NCBI GenBank assembly: GCA_015231685.1
Contig: JADGBA010000003.1
Location: 1-6,669 of the forward strand
Reading direction: 5' to 3'
DNA length: 6,669 bases
DNA from: Candidatus Omnitrophota bacterium
GTDB lineage: Bacteria > Omnitrophota > Gorgyraeia > 2-02-FULL-51-18 > JAGOUK01
Each line of letters begins with the position of its first letter. Positions within the stretch are counted from its first letter, which is position 1. Below the pieces are notes generated by a model. The model was not told the origin of the DNA and made no database searches. It saw nothing but the letters and a program-made list of their open reading frames with translations. The position numbers were made by a program, and so were the translations under genes. This document shows positions 6,168 to 6,669 of this stretch, piece after piece.

Positions 6168-6192
6168 CGGTTTGCTGAAAACGCAATATAAA
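6164..6192 (+). promoter_or_regulatory. Sigma70-like promoter overlapping the psd stop codon
   Basis: TTGACG (6164-6169) and TATAAA (6187-6192) are separated by exactly 17 bases, each one base from the consensus. The -35 box spans the stop codon of pssA-psd (6165-6167). Initiation would be expected near base 6199, giving a leader of about 47 bases before the ATG at 6246. The surrounding DNA is much more AT-rich than the genes. This points to separate transcription of the two small membrane-protein genes. Confidence 0.65.
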
Positions 6193-6232
6193 TATTGTTG
6201 AAAATGTAGAATTCTGTTAAGTACAAAACGAA

Positions 6233-6240
6233 GGGGGGGG
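6233..6240 (+). promoter_or_regulatory. G8 tract serving as ribosome binding site
   Basis: A run of eight G follows AAAACGAA and ends five bases before the ATG at 6246; it is the only purine-rich site in position to pair with 16S rRNA. A mononucleotide run of this length is prone to slippage, which would change the strength or spacing of the site. Confidence 0.5.
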
Positions 6241-6245
6241 ATGAT

Positions 6246-6434
6246 ATGGACACCGAATTGTTGGTTACGAGCACGACACTCGGCACGGCCGCGGGATCCG
6301 GCCACGCTTACGCGGTTGTCGGTGCGGCTATGTTTAATACAGCCATCATGACAGTCGGGGGGACGGTGATCATCCTGGCGGTAGTGGGTCTTTTGATGGC
6401 TAATGGAGCGAAGAAGAAAGTCAAAACAGCATAA
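6246..6434 (+). CDS. Small single-span membrane protein (62 residues), unknown function
   Basis: I do not recognise a family. The N-terminal 20 residues are small and polar (Thr, Ser, Gly, Ala). A hydrophobic stretch covers about residues 21-52 and is strongest at 33-52 (AIMTVGGTVIILAVVGLLMA). The tail NGAKKKVKTA is basic. The positive-inside rule places the C-terminus in the cytoplasm and the N-terminus outside. A good promoter (6164-6192) and a G-rich site five bases upstream support expression. The next small gene begins 13 bases after the stop, has a strong ribosome binding site and encodes a membrane protein of similar architecture, so the two probably form one transcript and may act together. 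The sequence gives no direct evidence for a toxin, holin or subunit role. Confidence 0.65.
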   Translation: MDTELLVTSTTLGTAAGSGHAYAVVGAAMFNTAIMTVGGTVIILAVVGLLMANGAKKKVKTA

Positions 6435-6436
6435 TA

Positions 6437-6443
6437 AGGAGGG
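6437..6443 (+). promoter_or_regulatory. Strong ribosome binding site for the 41-residue protein
   Basis: AGGAGGG is a near-perfect Shine-Dalgarno sequence. Two adjacent ATG codons follow at 6445 and 6448. The core AGGAGG ends five bases before 6448 but only two before 6445, so 6448 is the better start. Confidence 0.7.
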
Positions 6444-6447
6444 AATG

Positions 6448-6573
6448 ATGGGAATCGGAACAATTATCCTTTTGGCGCTTGTCGCCGGAGAAGTGATCGC
6501 GCTGGCCAAAATCGGCGGTCAGTCCAAGCGGATCAAGAAGCTCGAGCAGGAAGCGGGGATCGGGAAGAAATAG
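6448..6573 (+). CDS. Very small single-span membrane protein (41 residues), unknown function
   Basis: The protein begins MGIGTIILLALVAGEVIALA and is hydrophobic over residues 2-22, with one acidic residue (E15) inside the span. It ends in a basic, helical tail (QSKRIKKLEQEAGIGKK). The charge pattern predicts N-out, C-in. No family is recognised. Support comes from the excellent AGGAGGG site, the 13-base gap from the preceding small membrane-protein gene, and a sensible membrane-protein composition ending in TAG at 6571-6573. The buried Glu could be structural or pair with a partner protein; this is inference. Hairpin repeats begin about 30 bases after the stop and may act as a 3' boundary of the transcript. 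Confidence 0.6.
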   Translation: MGIGTIILLALVAGEVIALAKIGGQSKRIKKLEQEAGIGKK

Positions 6574-6581
6574 CCGACGGG

Positions 6582-6600
6582 TCGACTGGTCGACTGGTCG
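6582..6600. repeat. Tandem TCGACTGG octamers beside the second hairpin cluster
   Basis: TCGACTGG occurs twice in tandem (6582-6589, 6590-6597), with a third start TCG at 6598-6600. It lies immediately before the 44-base repeat, as the CTCGAC hexamers do at the other copy, so both copies have a short TCGAC-containing tandem array on the same side. Confidence 0.8.
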
Positions 6601-6602
6601 AA

Positions 6603-6669
6603 CGCGGGGACAGTCCCCGAGGGAAAAGGACGGGGACAGTCCCCGCCCGACTTTGGGGACAGTCCCCGC
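6603..6669. repeat. Hairpin repeat cluster, copy 2 (44-bp block plus a third palindrome), running to the window edge
   Basis: Bases 6603-6646 are identical to 5460-5503 and hold palindromes at 6605-6619 and 6631-6645. A third core, GGGGACAGTCCCC, follows at 6655-6667 after CCGACTTT, and the cluster probably continues beyond the window. This copy lies in non-coding DNA after the 41-residue gene. The stems are strong, but no T-run follows them, so they are not classic intrinsic terminators; they could protect transcript ends or block read-through. Confidence 0.9.

Noticed and set aside
6241..6381. Alternative ATG at 6241 just after the G8 run
   Set aside because: It opens an Arg-rich frame of about 46 codons without membrane-protein character; the 6246 frame has better spacing and a coherent hydrophobic span.
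4758..6509. A 583-codon open frame on the minus strand opposite pssA-psd
   Set aside because: Its product is rich in Arg, His, Gln and Pro with no domain, and it is fully antisense to a gene with complete catalytic motifs; it is open because of the high GC content.
6603..6669. Rho-independent terminator after the 41-residue gene
   Set aside because: The stems are strong but have only a one-base centre and are followed by more GC-rich repeat, not a T-run; kept as repeats with a possible effect on transcript ends.

Overview
This window is a compact stretch of bacterial DNA with every supported gene on the + strand. It is GC-rich apart from AT-rich patches between genes. Phosphatidylserine-route lipid genes and HtrA-like PDZ domains that should face the periplasm suggest a Gram-negative bacterium. 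Clustered hairpin repeats built on GGGGACAGTCCCC recall genomes of Omnitrophota, Desulfobacterota-like and Planctomycetota/Lentisphaerota-like lineages. That placement is a low-confidence inference; no phylogenetic marker is present.

Layout. Bases 2-292 are the 3' end of a calcineurin-like metallophosphoesterase. Three bases later begins a 970-residue protein (296-3208). It joins an N-terminal membrane anchor and two PDZ domains to a complete membrane-bound ion-pumping pyrophosphatase (HppA) whose catalytic residues are all visible and which carries the potassium-dependent signature. Bases 3209-3360 hold a roughly 138-bp element bounded by 25-bp inverted repeats. A strong ribosome binding site at its edge serves a 65-residue protein with a Cys-Cys-Cys motif (3361-3558). 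Then come two closely packed membrane-enzyme genes: a multi-span acyltransferase of the heparan-alpha-glucosaminide N-acetyltransferase/DUF1624 type (3563-4780), and a single reading frame (4794-6167) that fuses phosphatidylserine synthase (PssA) to phosphatidylserine decarboxylase (Psd). A sigma70-like promoter overlaps the end of that frame and should drive two tiny single-span membrane proteins (6246-6434 and 6448-6573; the second is only 41 residues). The window ends in the same hairpin repeats that lie inside the PssA-Psd gene.

How the genes work together. PssA and Psd are consecutive steps in phosphatidylethanolamine synthesis (CDP-diacylglycerol to phosphatidylserine to phosphatidylethanolamine). 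Here they are one polypeptide, and the linker is encoded almost wholly by repeat DNA, so the fusion probably arose from, or was remodelled by, repeat insertion. PssA chemistry follows CDP-diacylglycerol synthesis, which releases pyrophosphate, but no direct link to the pyrophosphatase can be claimed. The most unusual items are the PDZ-pyrophosphatase fusion and the repeat-linked PssA-Psd fusion.
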